64,000 nt of DNA from Fidelibacterota bacterium (GTDB lineage: Bacteria > Fidelibacterota > Marinisomatia > Marinisomatales > Marinisomataceae): positions 1 through 64,000 of the forward strand of contig BPEH01000004.1 in assembly GCA_019654715.1 (NCBI GenBank), given 5' to 3'. This document shows, piece after piece, positions 17,786 through 26,840 of the stretch. Below the pieces are notes generated by a model. The model did not search any database. It saw only the letters and a list, made by a program, of their open reading frames with translations, and was not told the DNA's origin. Position 1 is the stretch's first letter. Each line of letters begins with the position of its first letter. Both the position numbers and the translations under genes were made by a program.

Positions 17786-19028
17786 GATTGCATCACCTCG
17801 ATTGTATTAAAAAACCCTGGTAAGGAGATATTGATGCATTCCTTATTATCAATCTCATATTTCCCAAATGCGGCAATACTTAGCACAATAAATGCCATTG
17901 CAATACGATGATCATCAAACGATTGCACTGTTGCCATAGTTGGATGACCGCCCTCTACAATAAGACTATTATCTTCTTCGTATGCATTAATCCCAAAATT
18001 CTTCAGATTATCTATAATTGCTTGCAAACGATTGCTTTCTTTGAATTTTAATTCTTCTACTCGGTTAAAGACGGTTTTACCATCTCCAAATGCAGCTAAT
18101 ACTGCTAAAATTGGTATTTCATCAATAATCGATGGAATAATGTAGGCTGGAACCTCAAAACTGTTAATTGGGGATGAAATAAACTCAACATCTCCGCATA
18201 ATTCTCCATGATATAATGTTGATTGGATATATTCATCTGAATATTAATTTTTTCCAACACATTCATAAACCCAATACGGGTTGGATTAAGCAACATATTA
18301 CGAATGGTAAGCCTTGAATCTTTTGCCAAAATTGCCAATGCAATAAAAAACGATGCAGAAGAAGGATCAGATGGAATCTCCAAGTTAATAGGAGTTAGCG
18401 GTGATGAAAGTGGTTCCACCCTAATATCATTATCGTTTACTAAAATGGTTGCACCCATATCCTGTAACATAATTTCGGTATGGTCTCGTGAACTGTTTAA
18501 CTCCGAAACATTAGACGATGATTCTGCTCCTAATCCTGCTAACAAAATAGAGGATTTTACTTGGGCACTTGCCACAGGCATTTTGTAGTTAATTCCATTT
18601 AATGGATTCGATGCATCTACTGTTAATGGAAGCAATCCATCGTTGGATTCAATACTACACCCCATTTCTGTAAGTGGGACGATAATTCTGTTCATTGGTC
18701 TTGCAGATAAGGAAGCATCTCCTGTCAACGAAAACTGAAGACGTTGGGAAGACAAGAGCCCAGATAACAATCTCGCACTTGTCCCTGAATTTCCACAATC
18801 AACAGGTTCGTCAGGATTTCTAAGTTTTGTTCCTGTAATAACAACCTTTTCTCCATTTTGATCAATAGAAGCACCGCATGCTCGTAAGGCTTGAATGGTG
18901 GATTGTACATCTTTTCCATCATTGAGATTAGTAATTTCACTTACCCCATTTGCAATCGATGCTAACATCACTGCCCGATGGGAGATAGACTTGTCTCCTG
19001 GTAAAGAAATAGTAGTATTAATGGCCAT
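17782..19028 (-). CDS. aroA: EPSP synthase (3-phosphoshikimate 1-carboxyvinyltransferase), one frameshift
   Basis: Transfers enolpyruvate from PEP to shikimate-3-phosphate. The start at 19028 (MAINTTISLPGDKSISHRA) is chosen because it opens the mature enzyme and overlaps the DAHP synthase end by 11 bases. LPGDKSISHRAVM, DCGNSGTSARLL and the later SAQVKSSILLAGL and SRDHTEIML are family signatures. One missing base near 18240 splits the gene; beyond it the frame reads DEYIQSTLYHGELCGDVEF, ESNRLQAI and GGHPTMATVQSFDDHRIAMA. Full length is about 415 residues. Confidence 0.93.
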
Positions 19029-20367
19029 TTTTCTCCATCTCTTCTGCAATATTAAAAGAAAGCTCTAACGCTTGATTGGCATTCAATCGGGGATCACAAT
19101 GGGTGTGATATCTTGAGTGCAAATCTTTATCACTGAGCTTATATAATCCGCCAGTACATTCGGTAACATTTTGACCAGTCATCTCGAGATGAATCCCTCC
19201 TAAATGGGACCCTTTCGACTTTAAGATATGAATGGCCTTAGTGGTTTCATTTAAAAGGGATGAAAAGTCTCTTGTTTTAAGCCCTTCTGAAGATTTCACT
19301 GTATTCCCATGCATTGGATCTGAAATCCATAATACTGTCTTGTTATGTTTATTGATTGTATCTACTAGAACCGGTAAATGTTGATCGATATTTTCTTCTC
19401 CATATCGGAAGATGAGCGATATTTTTCCAGCTTCATTTTCGGGATTTAATATGTCAATAATCTTGAGTAATTCATCCGGATCTAATGATGGCCCACATTT
19501 GATTCCGATTGGATTATTAATCCCTCGACAAAATTCTACATGTGCACTATCAATAAATCGGGTTCGATCTCCAATCCAGATAAAATGGGCTGAGGTACAA
19601 TAAACTTTATTGGATAGTGAATCAACACGGGTTAATGCTTCTTCATAAGGTAAATGCAACCCTTCATGACTGGTATAAAAATCAACGGTGTTTAAATCAA
19701 TGACTTGTTCGGTATTAATTCCTACTGCGTCCATAAAATCTAAATATTCTGTAATTTGATTCGCAATTTTCTCATATTTCTTTCCTTCTTTACTGCTCTT
19801 CACAAATCCCATATTCCATGAATTCACTTTACGTAAATTGGCAAACCCTCCTTGCGCAAAAGATCGCAATAAATTCAAGGTAGAAGCAGATTGAGAATAA
19901 GCACGCAACAAACGTTCTGGATCAGGTTCTCTTGCTTCTTTGGTAAACTCTATCCCGTTTACAGAGTCTCCATAATAGCTATTTAAGGTCGTTCCATTCA
20001 CAGTTTCTGTGTCGGAAGACCTTGGTTTCGTAAATTGACCGGCAATACGTCCCAGTTTAATCACGGGCACCTTCATTTCAGAAGTAATGACCGCACTCAT
20101 TTGCAAAATGACACGAAACGTATCTCGAATGTTATTGGCAGAAAATTCCTTGAAGCTTTCTGCACAATCTCCTCCTTGTACTAAGAATGCTTTGCGTTCT
20201 GTTGCCTTGGCTAGTTCTGCTTTTAAATTGTTACACTCTCCAGCAAATACTAATGGTGGAAAGGTATTTAATCGTGCAATAATCTTATCAAGTTTGTTTT
20301 GATCTTTATAAGGAGGAATATGTTTTATTGTACAGTCTTTCCAAGAATCTTTTTTCCAATTTTTCAT
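19018..20367 (-). CDS. DAHP synthase, class II (plant type)
   Basis: First committed step: PEP plus erythrose-4-phosphate to DAHP. The 449 residues fit class II enzymes. Signatures include FAGECNNLKAELAKA, FLVQGGDCAESF, KLGRIAGQFTKPRS, GIKCGPSLDPDELL, WISDPMHGNT and GGIHLEMTGQNVTEC; the metal and PEP ligands are in these segments. The frame is intact. One base separates it from the chorismate mutase gene upstream, an association often seen because the mutase can work with or regulate DAHP synthase. Confidence 0.95.
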   Translation of the reverse strand: MKNWKKDSWKDCTIKHIPPYKDQNKLDKIIARLNTFPPLVFAGECNNLKAELAKATERKAFLVQGGDCAESFKEFSANNIRDTFRVILQMSAVITSEMKVPVIKLGRIAGQFTKPRSSDTETVNGTTLNSYYGDSVNGIEFTKEAREPDPERLLRAYSQSASTLNLLRSFAQGGFANLRKVNSWNMGFVKSSKEGKKYEKIANQITEYLDFMDAVGINTEQVIDLNTVDFYTSHEGLHLPYEEALTRVDSLSNKVYCTSAHFIWIGDRTRFIDSAHVEFCRGINNPIGIKCGPSLDPDELLKIIDILNPENEAGKISLIFRYGEENIDQHLPVLVDTINKHNKTVLWISDPMHGNTVKSSEGLKTRDFSSLLNETTKAIHILKSKGSHLGGIHLEMTGQNVTECTGGLYKLSDKDLHSRYHTHCDPRLNANQALELSFNIAEEMEKNGH

Positions 20368-20368
20368 C

Positions 20369-20626
20369 TTATTTCTCCGCCTTTTTTGATTCGGTGATAA
20401 TGGATTGATAAATATTTTTTAAAAACGTGGCTTCTTTTTCAGAAAACAAGGATTCAATCTTCTCATAAATCGCATTTTCTCTACTTTGATCCAAAATGGG
20501 TAATCCTTCTTGTTTTTTCACCTCTCCGATGGCTGTAACTGCTTCTAATCGATCGATTAATAATTGAAAGACTTCCCTATCAATGGTATCAATCTTTTCT
20601 CGTATTGTTCTAATTTTTTCGTTCAT
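20369..20626 (-). CDS. Chorismate mutase, AroQ class
   Basis: 85 residues from the ATG at 20626, which follows an AAGGG about eight bases upstream; an ATG at 20647 lies within the leader and is less likely. The all-helical AroQ pattern is visible: IREKIDTIDREVFQLLIDRL at the start with the active-site arginine, AIGEVKKQEGLPILDQSRE in the middle, and IYQSIITESKKAE at the end. It rearranges chorismate to prephenate and is the first gene of the ten-gene aromatic operon. Confidence 0.93.
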   Translation of the reverse strand: MNEKIRTIREKIDTIDREVFQLLIDRLEAVTAIGEVKKQEGLPILDQSRENAIYEKIESLFSEKEATFLKNIYQSIITESKKAEK

Positions 20627-20643
20627 TCTTATCCCTTTATATA

Positions 20644-20674
20644 ACAAAAAACCCCAGTGGGGTTCACTGGGGTT
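20644..20674 (-). terminator. Attenuator terminator before the aromatic operon
   Basis: A ten-pair GC-rich stem (AACCCCAGTG / CACTGGGGTT) with a five-base loop, followed by TTTTG. It lies only 18 bases before the chorismate mutase start, so it would block the whole operon when formed. Confidence 0.85.
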
Positions 20675-20740
20675 TATGTAGTTTTCTATATGGTCCTATT
20701 CTTAGGTCCCTACATAACCCCTTCCATTAAAATAATAGTA
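20646..20740 (-). promoter_or_regulatory. Operon leader with antiterminator and terminator alternatives
   Basis: The minus-strand leader can form two exclusive folds. The antiterminator pairs GGGGTTATGTAG (plus-strand 20710-20721) with CTACATAAACCCC (20669-20681), 12 pairs with one bulged base. The terminator pairs AACCCCAGTG (20665-20674) with CACTGGGGTT (20650-20659). Both need the CCCC at 20669-20672. The antiterminator loop contains GGACC twice, eight bases apart. A -10-like TATTAT lies just upstream near 20733. A five-codon ATG-GAA-GGG-GTT-ATG-TAG frame is present but has no aromatic codons. The ligand is unknown. Confidence 0.65.
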
Positions 20741-20805
20741 AAAATTTTGATTACTTTTCATATTGAACAATATTACGGAATAGATAGGACAGTTGGCAAG
20801 GAAAA

Positions 20806-21501
20806 TTAATTATTTAATATTCTATTAATGGCATTTTCTGCAAGCAATGACATCACTTGATATCCCTTTTTGTTGGGATGAACACCATCATAACCATACT
20901 CTTTTTTTAAGGCATTATCTTCATCTACCATTGAAGAATAATAATCAAGATATATGATACCATTATCATTAGCAAATTTTTCTATTATTGTGTTCACAGC
21001 CAAAATTTTTGGAGGAGGATTCATTCCTGGATTCCAGGGAAAATTTTTTGCAGGTAAAATTGAGCAAATAATAACATGAATATCGTTGCTTTGTGCCAAT
21101 TCTGCCATAGACATAATATTATTGGTAATCATTGTTACATCAGCAGGACCTGTATTTCCTGCAATATCATTAATGCCAGCTAAGATTAAAACCACCTTTG
21201 GTTCAAGGGCAATCACATCAGCACGAAATCTAACTAACATCTGAGGGGTTGTTTGTCCACTAATCCCTCGGTTAACATAAGGTTTGCCCTCAAAAAATTC
21301 AGGAAACAAAAGAGACCATCCTTCGGTGATTGAATTCCCCATAAACACCACTCTTTTTTCATGTTCTAAGGGAGACCCTAATTGGGCATTATCCAATTTA
21401 TATCGGTTTAAATTAGACCAATCCTGATCAGGTGTATAATCTCTTGATTGAGCAATCAAAGAGGTAATAGAAAAAATGAATGTGATTATAATGATTCGCA
21501 C
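20806..21501 (-). CDS. Exported SGNH/GDSL-family hydrolase
   Basis: 231 residues with a signal peptide (IIIITFIFSITSLIAQ). The four SGNH blocks are present: VVFMGNSITEGW (nucleophile Ser near 56), VNRGISGQTT (Gly), LILAGINDIAGN (Asn) and DGVHPNKKGY (Asp and His near the C-terminus). These esterases or acetyl-hydrolases act on carbohydrate esters or lipids; the substrate cannot be told. The frame is intact. It follows arcC by 11 bases on the same strand. Confidence 0.9.
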   Translation of the reverse strand: MRIIIITFIFSITSLIAQSRDYTPDQDWSNLNRYKLDNAQLGSPLEHEKRVVFMGNSITEGWSLLFPEFFEGKPYVNRGISGQTTPQMLVRFRADVIALEPKVVLILAGINDIAGNTGPADVTMITNNIMSMAELAQSNDIHVIICSILPAKNFPWNPGMNPPPKILAVNTIIEKFANDNGIIYLDYYSSMVDEDNALKKEYGYDGVHPNKKGYQVMSLLAENAINRILNN

Positions 21502-21512
21502 TACTACACCTT

Positions 21513-22463
21513 TTACGAATTATCTTTTATAATGGTTGTTCCAGCATTTCCATCAATAGCATCTTGAATATTTTCAATATTTGTAATGATGGCTTTTTCT
21601 CCATGATGTTTTAAGAAATGGATCGCAGATCGAATCTTCGGCCACATACTTCCTTGTTGAAAATGCCCTTCTTCTTGCAATTGTTTTGCCTCGGTGTCTG
21701 TCATCTGATTAATCGGAGATTGTTCTGGTGTATTATAGTCCTTATACACTTGATCTATGTCCGTAATAATATAGTATTCTTGTGCTCGGATTACCCTACC
21801 AAGTTTTGCCGCACTTAAGTCTTTATCCACAACAGCATCAATTCCTTTTAGCTTTTGATCATCGGTATTGTATACTGGAATTCCACCACCTCCAGCTGCA
21901 ATCACAATGGTGCCAGACTCAACCAAGGTACGAATACTAAGACCATGCATTACAAATTCAGGATCTGGGGAAGGAACAACCCTTCTCCACTCTCCAGGTT
22001 CTTGTTCTTTAATATCCCATCCCAGTTCTTTGGATAACGCCGTTGCTTCTTCTTAGAGTATCGTTTTCCCACAAATTTTGATGGATTCTTTAAAGATGGA
22101 TCTTCTGGATTAATAATTACTTGAGTCACAAGTGTAACGACCTCTTTATCAATATTTTCTGCACGCAATGCATTTTGGAAGGTCTGTTGAATCATATATC
22201 CCATCGTCCCTTGCGTTCCAGCCACACAAACACCCAAAGGCAAAGGAGGAACTGTCTCACGAGTTAAATCCATTCGTAGTAATTCATCCCCTACTTGTGG
22301 ACCATTTCCATGTGTAAGACATATGTTGTAATCGCGACGTAAAAATTCCATAATTTGTTCAAACGAATGGCGGGTATTATTGAATTGTTCAGCAATAGTC
22401 CCTGCCTGTTTTTTTCTGAGACAGAGCATTTCCTCCAAGAGCGATAATTGCAGTCTTACTCAT
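21513..22463 (-). CDS. arcC: Carbamate kinase, frameshifted
   Basis: Makes ATP and carbamate from carbamoyl phosphate and ADP. The start at 22463 reads MSKTAIIALGGNALSQKK, then a shift near 22405 leads to QAGTIAEQFNNTR, and on to CLTHGNGPQVGDELLRMD and GVCVAGTQGTMGYMIQQT. Another shift near 22050 in an A/G-rich run, and one near 21950, join GLSIRTLVESGTIVIAAGGGGIPVY and the C-terminal AIITNIENIQDAIDG. The full length of about 315 residues is normal. No ornithine carbamoyltransferase or deiminase is nearby. Confidence 0.88.
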
Positions 22464-22466
22464 ACC

Positions 22467-23463
22467 TTAATCAGACAATAAATGTTTAGTAAAAAATTCT
22501 TTTGCAAACGCAAAGGATTGTTCACGTGCATCCGCATTGCCTCCAAAACTTGGTCCTCTACCTGCACACGTCATCAATGCCAATTTTTGCATCAAAGGAG
22601 TATTGATAGGAATCTTCCAAGATTCACTAAACAAAGTTGTTCCTTCCTCATTCATTGGAAAGCGACAATCTCCTAGCGTATATCCGTCTTCCACTACGAC
22701 AATTTCTGTACTTCTTTTATCGAATGAATGGTGAGAATCCTTATAAATGGTTAAATCGATATTCATTGCAAATCCACTTGCTTCCATTTTGTCCAATAAT
22801 TCCGTACACGCAACCGCAGGAACCCAATTATCCAATTCTCCAATCAAAATATGAATAGGAGCATCACTAAATTGCATATTTTCAGCAGGATGCGGATAGA
22901 TAACACAAGGCGGATAAATCGGCAAATGTGCTGCAAACATAAACTCACCACCATTAATGGCACTCACAAGCGGTAGCCATGCAGAATATAAAGATACCGC
23001 ACCACCTAAGCTCCACCCAGTAATCCCTGCGCGATCTACATCAATGTTGGGATGAGTACTCAATGTTTCTAACGCACGATAACTATCTAGAATTACCATA
23101 GCAGTTGTTACTTCGACTTGTGTCCCTACTGTGGACTGTATATCACGACTATCAAAGCTTTGTACTTGGAAAGTAGCAAATCCCATTTCTTGGTACATGG
23201 CTAAATAATCTAGATGATGAGTAGACCAATTTAAACTTGCCTGGGGCCCCCTATAATTAATGGATATTTTGTATCGGGATCATAATCATTAGGCAAAGTT
23301 AATGTACCAAAAAACTTCCGGGACATTTTGGGTTTTTCCCAAAAATCCACAATAATTTCTTCAAATGAGAATGGATTTGCACTTTGAAAGGTAATGTTTT
23401 TCTTGATTGGTATTTTGTCCCCATCACTATAGATATCATTCCAATTATTATAAATCGTATCAT
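22467..23463 (-). CDS. Alpha/beta hydrolase (dienelactone-hydrolase-like), frameshifted
   Basis: The main frame from 23198 holds the nucleophile elbow GWSLGGAVSLYS, LIGELDNWVPA with the acid residue, and DSHHSFD with the histidine, so the catalytic triad is present. An N-terminal frame (NITFQSANPFSFEEIIVDFW, GTLTLPNDYDPDTKYPLII) joins it after a shift near 23230. The start is probably the ATG at 23463, preceded by GGAG, giving the exported-looking MIRFIIIGMIS, with another shift near 23415. The substrate is unknown. Confidence 0.75.
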
Positions 23464-23492
23464 TTTTTCTCCAATAGGGTTTTAAGTAAGAT

Positions 23493-23950
23493 TTAAACAA
23501 AAAAACCTCCACTGCCGCTATATCCTCCCAAATCACCGCTACTCTTAATCACGCGGTGACATGGAATCACAATAGGGAAATTTGGGTTGGCCCACTTGCA
23601 CGCCCCCCCCCCTCTCCATGCAGAAGGTCGTTTTACTAAATTTTTCAATTTCTTTATAGCTTTTTGTTTTCCCTAGGGAATTTTTTTCAATTCTAGCTAA
23701 GACTTTTTTTGGAAAAAAACACTTCCTTTAAGAGTGCAAGGAATATCAAATTTTTTTTTAAATTTTTTTTGAAAATATGCATCCAATTGTTCTTGGACAT
23801 GTTTTGCAAATTTTAGGTTTTTACCTTTTATTAAATTTTTTAAAGGGAAAACTGTGGGTTAATCAAATCTTTTTTCTGATGTGAAAAAATTTTTAACCCT
23901 TTAAAAAAGGAAAACTTTCGAGTAAAAAAATCTTAAAATGAAAGTGATCA
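23493..23950 (-). CDS. ogt: Methylated-DNA-protein cysteine methyltransferase, heavily frameshifted
   Basis: Repairs O6-alkylguanine by transferring the alkyl group to a cysteine. The C-terminus is clear: PIVIPCHRVIKSSGDLGGYSG with acceptor Cys in PCHRV and the end GSGGFFV. Fragments upstream read HVQEQLDAYFQKKF, FDIPCTLKGSVF and KTKSYKEIEK in the right order for the family. A ten-C run at 23602-23611 and many T/A runs break the frame at several points. The start is not resolved and the left limit given is approximate. Confidence 0.75.
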
Positions 23951-23974
23951 ATGTGGAATATTTTTTGATACATT

Positions 23975-24284
23975 TTACAATTTAACTGCAGTACCATAAA
24001 TAAAAATTTCTGAGCCCCTTGTTGTAACATAGAAGTTGTAAAACGACTCCTACAATTGCATCTGCACCCAACTCTGTTGCATGAACTTTCATTCTATCCA
24101 TTGCTTGTTCTCTTGATTCTGCCATTAGCTTAGAGTATTCTGTAATCTCTCCACCCACCAAATTTCTAAAACTAGCTAGAATGTCTTTCCCAACATGCCT
24201 GGCTCGTATTGATTGGCCGCTAACAACGCCTAAAGTTTGAGAAATGGTTCTGTGTTCTACTCTCTCTTGTGTGGTTACAATCAT
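23975..24284 (-). CDS. YbjQ/UPF0145 family protein, frameshifted near the end
   Basis: About 103 residues of the YbjQ fold: VTTQERVEHRTISQTLGVVSG, then the segment IRARHVGKDILASFRNLVGGEI, and HATELGADAIVGV. After GVV the frame must shift near 24042 to read RFTTSMLQQGA and again near 24020 to read EIFIYGTAVKL with a stop at 23977. That joined tail is the family pattern. Members form pentamers; the cellular role is not firmly known. The start overlaps the upstream gene end by four bases. Confidence 0.85.
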
Positions 24285-24502
24285 TTCTTAATCTCCTTAG
24301 AATAATAGTCATCTTCTTTATTGTTTAAACGCTCTCGTAATACCTTGATAAATAACACAAATAATCCACCATAAATCAAGACAATAATTAACCCATCTGG
24401 ATAAAATTCATTTACAAGTGATAGACCATAGAGTTGATCTAAGGCGAGATAAGTAACAAGAACAAAAAATCCTGTGATTAAAAGATATCCTAATTTTTCC
24501 AT
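24281..24502 (-). CDS. Small two-span membrane protein
   Basis: 73 residues with two helices (LGYLLITGFFVLVTYLALD and GLIIVLIYGGLFVLFIKVL), then a charged C-terminal tail with KEDDYYSKEIKK. The stop overlaps the YbjQ start (ATGA), so the two are coupled. No family recognised. It may anchor or assist YbjQ, but this is only an inference from position. Confidence 0.55.
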   Translation of the reverse strand: MEKLGYLLITGFFVLVTYLALDQLYGLSLVNEFYPDGLIIVLIYGGLFVLFIKVLRERLNNKEDDYYSKEIKK

Positions 24503-24566
24503 TTTAAATTCCTTTTTATAAATTTAACTTGTTTACATTCAAAAAGGAAATATTTAGGATGAATTC

Positions 24567-25196
24567 ATGGCCAAAATGATAAAATTAGCAAACTATCAAG
24601 GATTATTAATAATCCTTGTAGGAGCATTAGCATACCTTTCGTATACCAACTACAATCTCGAACAAGATTTAGAAGAGTATAAAGGATATTACAAAACTAT
24701 TGCCATTAAATATGTGCAAGAAATTATGGATAAACCTGAACTTTCTGCTCCTGATCCAGAAGAAATGGAGGTTACAACCATAGATTTTGAATCCAATATG
24801 TTGCTTTTTAACGATTTAGAAGGAAATGAATTTTCGTTAAGAAATTTTGAAAACAAGGTATTATTTATTAATTATTGGGCAACATGGTGCAATCCTTGTT
24901 TAGCAGAAATGCCAAATATGGCAGAATTATACAATCAGTACAAAGAAAACGATAATATTGTATTTCTTTATTTATCCAAAGAAGATGCTGATACAATCAT
25001 TGATTATATCCCTAAAGATGATTCTTTAGGGCAACTTCCTATATATAAAGTAGTCACAGATGATGACTTATTTAGTACTCGTGGCATCCCAACCACATTT
25101 ATTGTTAATCGCAATGGGGAAATTGTAATCAAAGATGTCGGATCTGCAGTGTGGAACGATCAATCTGTTGTCGACTATCTTGATAAACTCTTATAA
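24567..25196 (+). CDS. Membrane-anchored TlpA/ResA-like thioredoxin
   Basis: 209 residues. An N-terminal helix near 10-26 (GLLIILVGALAYLSYTN) anchors it and a thioredoxin fold follows from about 75. The active site is WATWCNPC near 107-114, and the cis-proline loop is GIPTTFIV. These match extracytoplasmic reductases used in cytochrome maturation or in thiol reduction. AGGA lies eight bases before the ATG. Six bases after its stop begins the IDO-like gene on the same strand, so the two are probably co-transcribed. Confidence 0.9.
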   Translation: MAKMIKLANYQGLLIILVGALAYLSYTNYNLEQDLEEYKGYYKTIAIKYVQEIMDKPELSAPDPEEMEVTTIDFESNMLLFNDLEGNEFSLRNFENKVLFINYWATWCNPCLAEMPNMAELYNQYKENDNIVFLYLSKEDADTIIDYIPKDDSLGQLPIYKVVTDDDLFSTRGIPTTFIVNRNGEIVIKDVGSAVWNDQSVVDYLDKLL

Positions 25197-25201
25197 TTGT
25201 C

Positions 25202-26815
25202 TTGAAAAAAAATATTACAATTAATTATAGTAATGGTTTTCCTTGTTTGGGAAATGGAATTGATTTCACGGAAGAATGCTTTGGATTGCAATTTAATGCT
25301 GCATTAATTCAACAGACTTCCGAATTAATTTGGAAACCAAACTCAACCTTGCCAAATACCACAGCACAATCGCTTCCAGCTCCTTTTAATGTCTTAAGTG
25401 ATCTTGGAAAAGCAATGACCGTGAATCTTAATGGAAATACTGGATTGATTGGCAACAAACAACTATTAAATGAAGTAAAGCTACTTGATCATAGCTTGAT
25501 GGATAATTTCATCACACACGTTACAAACCACATTGCAAATCCAACAAAAGAATCAGCACAATTAATTGCTGATATTCGTTGTTGGACTTCTTGGATTGCC
25601 AATGGTATTAAAATCGAACCTATCTTTAATGGAGAATTACGAGGGTGTTCTTTCATTCCTTGGCCACTGTCTGGATTACTACTACTATCTTCTAGAATTA
25701 CCGGGCAACAGCCTGAGTTTGAATACGCAGCAGACTATGTATTGCGTTCTGGAATCTTACCCGAAATTGATATGGAAACATTAAAAGATGAAAAAACCAT
25801 TATCGACTATATCCGTGCTATTAAACCAGTTGTTTCTTTTCACGATCTTGATGGTAATGAACAAGGGTTTCGTATGACCCATCTTGCGATGGAGAATACT
25901 GCCAGTATGATGATTCAAAATGCATTGGGTGCAGTAAATGGAGATAACGTATCAGACAATTTAGAAAAGGTAGAACATGCCCTAATGCTATCAAATAAGA
26001 TATTTAATTGTATGTGGAAAGTAAGTGATCCACTGCTATACAATAAAGAGGTGCGTATTTTTATTCAGGGATTATATGGCAACCAAGGCAGTATCTATGA
26101 TAAGCAAGGATTATTCTTTGAGCAATGCGGAAACACCCATAGCGAAACATACAATACAAAAGGGTGTTATATATCCAATTTGCATGGACAAACAGGTGCA
26201 AACAGCTCTTACCATCCATTAGGTGATGAAATCACTGGTATTGGAGATCACACCAAGGCATATATGTGCGATGATGTGGATTGTGCCATTATTGAAAATA
26301 TTCTTACAAAAGGATTTGTTACTGATGAAGAATTATCATGTTCTATTGATTCTTTGACAAAATTGCTTAAATCATTCCGAGTTGGTTATCGTCCTCCTGC
26401 TCACCATGCAATGATTGTCAATATGAGAACAAAACTTCAAAATTCCTCTTATTTTCAAACGATTGAATCCAGTCCTGAATTAAGAAGGCAATTGGCAGAA
26501 TGTGTTAGATGGCTTATCCAACATCGTATTGACCATTATAAAATGGTGGTGTCTTATATATTACGTTCCCCTGACCCATATAGACATCAAACAAAAGCAA
26601 AAGGAACGGGTGGTTCTCCTACCCCATCATTTTTACCAAAAATGTTTACCAACAGCATTGATAGGTTGAAAGATCTTATTGGTGATTCAGATGTAGATTG
26701 GGCAAACAAATTGCTTTCTATTACTGAAAATCATGAGGATTCGATGAATCGATTTAGAAAAATAGCATTGAAAGTAGAAGAAGAAGATTCTAGTAAAAAT
26801 CGTTCTTTATCTTAA
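25202..26815 (+). CDS. Indoleamine 2,3-dioxygenase-like haem protein
   Basis: 537 residues, longer than usual bacterial IDOs. The C-terminal half has the family blocks in order: YRPPAHHAMI (near 392-402), SPELRRQLAECVRWLIQHRIDH with candidate haem-ligating His445, VVSYILRSP, and KGTGGSPTPSFL at 467-478. An earlier block, GFRMTHLAMENTA, recalls the IDO distal region. No signal peptide is seen, so it is cytoplasmic unless exported otherwise. The start is TTG at 25202, six bases after the TlpA-like stop, without a clear Shine-Dalgarno; the next in-frame ATG is about 70 codons in. IDO enzymes open the indole ring of tryptophan; activity here is inferred. PrnB-type relatives are an alternative. 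Confidence 0.75.
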   Translation: MKKNITINYSNGFPCLGNGIDFTEECFGLQFNAALIQQTSELIWKPNSTLPNTTAQSLPAPFNVLSDLGKAMTVNLNGNTGLIGNKQLLNEVKLLDHSLMDNFITHVTNHIANPTKESAQLIADIRCWTSWIANGIKIEPIFNGELRGCSFIPWPLSGLLLLSSRITGQQPEFEYAADYVLRSGILPEIDMETLKDEKTIIDYIRAIKPVVSFHDLDGNEQGFRMTHLAMENTASMMIQNALGAVNGDNVSDNLEKVEHALMLSNKIFNCMWKVSDPLLYNKEVRIFIQGLYGNQGSIYDKQGLFFEQCGNTHSETYNTKGCYISNLHGQTGANSSYHPLGDEITGIGDHTKAYMCDDVDCAIIENILTKGFVTDEELSCSIDSLTKLLKSFRVGYRPPAHHAMIVNMRTKLQNSSYFQTIESSPELRRQLAECVRWLIQHRIDHYKMVVSYILRSPDPYRHQTKAKGTGGSPTPSFLPKMFTNSIDRLKDLIGDSDVDWANKLLSITENHEDSMNRFRKIALKVEEEDSSKNRSLS

Positions 26816-26840
26816 TCGTTTAGAAAAACATTGCTAACAT

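Noticed and set aside
20710-20740. A five-codon leader peptide (M-E-G-V-M) as classic attenuation control
   Set aside because: It contains no aromatic codons and no good ribosome-binding site distinct from the hairpin arm.
20646-20740. T-box riboswitch
   Set aside because: The leader is too short and has no conserved T-box sequence or specifier loop.
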